Below are positions 7,263-7,844 of a stretch of DNA of 7,844 nucleotides, piece by piece. The position numbers and the translations under genes are program-made. Each line of letters starts with the position of its first letter. The first letter of the stretch is position 1. The notes under the pieces are model-generated. The model saw nothing but the letters and a program-made list of their open reading frames with translations. It had not been told where the DNA came from and did no database searches. Source of the DNA: CBFGRU01 sp965651255 (GTDB lineage: Bacteria > Planctomycetota > Phycisphaerae > Phycisphaerales > SM1A02); contig CBFGRU010000148.1 of the NCBI GenBank assembly GCA_965651255.1, positions 1-7,844 on the forward strand. The letters run 5' to 3'.

Positions 7263-7416
7263 CCCATCGGGATGGGTGGTGCGGCCGCTCGCGGGCCGTC
7301 GGATGGATGAAGGTGGGACCGTGAAAACTCCAGATCATCGGCCGCTCGGCTGCCCGCCGGGCCGGTGATCTTCGGCACTCGACAATCGCACGCCCCCGCA
7401 AACCCCACGGGATGGG
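7263..7416 (+). repeat. Array of paired hairpins (A-B-B'-A') upstream of dcd
   Basis: Four structures lie in 154 bases. A is CCCAT-CGGG-ATGGG (7263-7276). B is CGGCC-(7 bases)-GGCCG (7282-7298). B' (7333-7370) is a long hairpin: arms GATCATCGGCC and GGCCGGTGATC pair over 11 bp with one G-T wobble, and an inner CGGC/GCCG stem closes a 5-base loop. A' is CCCA-CGGGA-TGGG (7404-7416). B and B' share the 10-mer CGGCCGCTCG (7282-7291, 7339-7348), and A and A' share CGGGATGGG (7268-7276, 7408-7416), so this looks like a diverged duplication and not chance GC pairing. No T-run follows B' on the plus strand. It could be a structured dcd leader, a small RNA or a repetitive extragenic palindrome-type element; I cannot choose. 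Confidence 0.5.
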
Positions 7417-7434
7417 ATTCGCGCGGACGCACGC

Positions 7435-7455
7435 ACGAAGCACGAAGCATGAAGG
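7435..7455 (+). repeat. 7-bp tandem repeat just before the dcd ribosome site
   Basis: ACGAAGC occurs twice in direct tandem (7435-7441, 7442-7448), followed by ATGAAGG, which differs at two positions. It runs into the purine-rich Shine-Dalgarno zone. Confidence 0.45.
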
Positions 7456-7456
7456 T

Positions 7457-7468
7457 AGGTGGAAGGGA
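7457..7468 (+). promoter_or_regulatory. Ribosome-binding site of dcd
   Basis: The purine-rich stretch AGGTGGAAGGGA ends 2 bases before the dcd ATG; AGGTGG at 7457-7462 has the better spacing of 8 bases. It supports the start at 7471. Confidence 0.6.
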
Positions 7469-7470
7469 CC

Positions 7471-7844
7471 ATGGCCGTACTTTGCGATACCCAGATTCGT
7501 GAACTCGTCGGCATCGAGCCGTTCGAAGACAACATCAAGCGCCGCGGCCGCGTGTCGTTCGGCGTCTCGAGCTACGGCTACGACGTGCGCGTCGGCACGC
7601 TCTTCAAGGTCTTCACGAACGTTGCACCGCACGGCGGGCAGACGATCGTCGACCCCAAGCAATTCGACGATTCGATGTTCATCACCATCGACACGCGCAT
7701 GACCGGCCGCGATCACATCATCATCCCGCCGAACTCCTTCGCGCTCGCCGAAACGGTGGAGACGATCGCGGTGCCGCGCGATGTGCTTGCGATCTGTGTC
7801 GGCAAGAGCACCTATGCGCGCTGCGGCATCATCGTGAACGTCAC
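7471..7844 (+). CDS. dcd: dCTP deaminase, 3' end outside the window
   Basis: Dcd deaminates dCTP to dUTP, feeding dUMP and dTTP synthesis in the cytoplasm; some relatives also hydrolyse dUTP to dUMP. The visible 124 residues align with the family from the start: MAVLCDTQIREL, then VSFGVSSYGYDVRVG (28-42), LFKVFTNV (44-51), VDPKQFD (60-66), IIPPNSFALAETVE (84-97), VPRDVLAICVGKSTYARCGI (101-120) and IVNV at the edge. GKSTYARCG (111-119) is the phosphate- and base-contacting segment corresponding to GRSSLARLG of the E. coli enzyme. The catalytic Glu lies just beyond the window and cannot be checked. The family is normally about 180-195 residues, so roughly one third is missing through truncation by the edge, not mutation. 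The gene diverges from pcrA, and its long structured upstream region may influence expression. Confidence 0.95.
   Translation, partial: MAVLCDTQIRELVGIEPFEDNIKRRGRVSFGVSSYGYDVRVGTLFKVFTNVAPHGGQTIVDPKQFDDSMFITIDTRMTGRDHIIIPPNSFALAETVETIAVPRDVLAICVGKSTYARCGIIVNV

Larger units (their letters stand above)
6699..7470. other. Long non-coding divergent region between pcrA and dcd
   Basis: These 772 bases hold no credible gene; the short open frames have rare starts, poor ribosome sites and low-complexity products. Because the flanking genes diverge, promoters for both must lie here. Three zones can be seen. Bases 6699-6960 are mixed, with a perfect short hairpin. Bases 6960-7145 are more AT-rich and have one possible plus-strand promoter. 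Bases 7200-7470 are very GC-rich with repeated hairpins and then a purine-rich ribosome site. I found no tRNA, SRP RNA, tmRNA or RNase P signature by eye. Confidence 0.7.

Noticed and set aside
7074..7310. Open frame of 78 codons starting with TTG in the intergenic region
   Set aside because: It has a rare start, no ribosome-binding site, no recognisable product, and its end runs through the hairpin array.
7333..7370. B' hairpin as an intrinsic terminator
   Set aside because: No T-run follows on the plus strand, and only four T residues lie several bases away on the minus strand. No gene ends here on either strand.
7117..7716. Minus-strand open frame of 199 codons across dcd and its upstream region
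   Set aside because: Its start and N-terminal part are antisense to the clearly conserved dcd gene, and the product is Arg/Pro/His-rich without protein-like pattern. It is a high-GC shadow.

Overview
The window is GC-rich bacterial chromosome with seven protein genes: four on the plus strand at the left, two on the minus strand in the middle, and the start of a seventh on the plus strand at the right edge. Signal peptides, membrane segments and a secreted cysteine-rich protein point to a bacterium with a substantial periplasm or envelope. The poorly conserved envelope genes mixed with standard housekeeping genes would suit a planctomycete or a relative, but the sequence does not prove that taxonomy and I hold it weakly.

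Left block (3-3294, plus strand). Four tightly spaced genes look like one operon. They are an unrecognised membrane-anchored protein cut by the left edge (3-1112), a small secreted protein with ten cysteines (1125-1514), a MauE/DoxX-like membrane protein with a CxC pair (1562-1999), and a secreted helical protein with Spy/CpxP-like LTxxQ motifs (1999-3294). Gaps are 12 and 47 bases, and the last pair overlaps by one base. All four products look exported or membrane-bound. A redox membrane protein next to a cysteine-rich secreted protein suggests an envelope protein-folding or disulfide module, but this is inference.

Middle block (3328-6698, minus strand). A full-length PcrA/UvrD-type DNA helicase is followed by queG, encoding epoxyqueuosine reductase, which makes the last step of the queuosine tRNA modification. 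The queG GTG start overlaps the helicase TGA stop as GTGA, so the two are co-transcribed and probably translationally coupled. This block converges on the left operon with only 33 bases between.

Right block (6699-7844). A long non-coding stretch of about 770 bases separates the helicase from the divergent gene dcd (dCTP deaminase), whose 3' end lies outside the window. The stretch holds an AT-richer zone with a possible promoter and a GC-rich zone just before dcd. In that GC-rich zone two kinds of hairpin each occur twice in the order A-B-B'-A'. This repeated structure is the most unusual nucleotide-level signal here. I found no CRISPR array, insertion sequence, integrase, tRNA or rRNA, and no convincing complete new defence or mobile system. 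The best candidates for something undescribed are the left envelope cassette and the structured region upstream of dcd.
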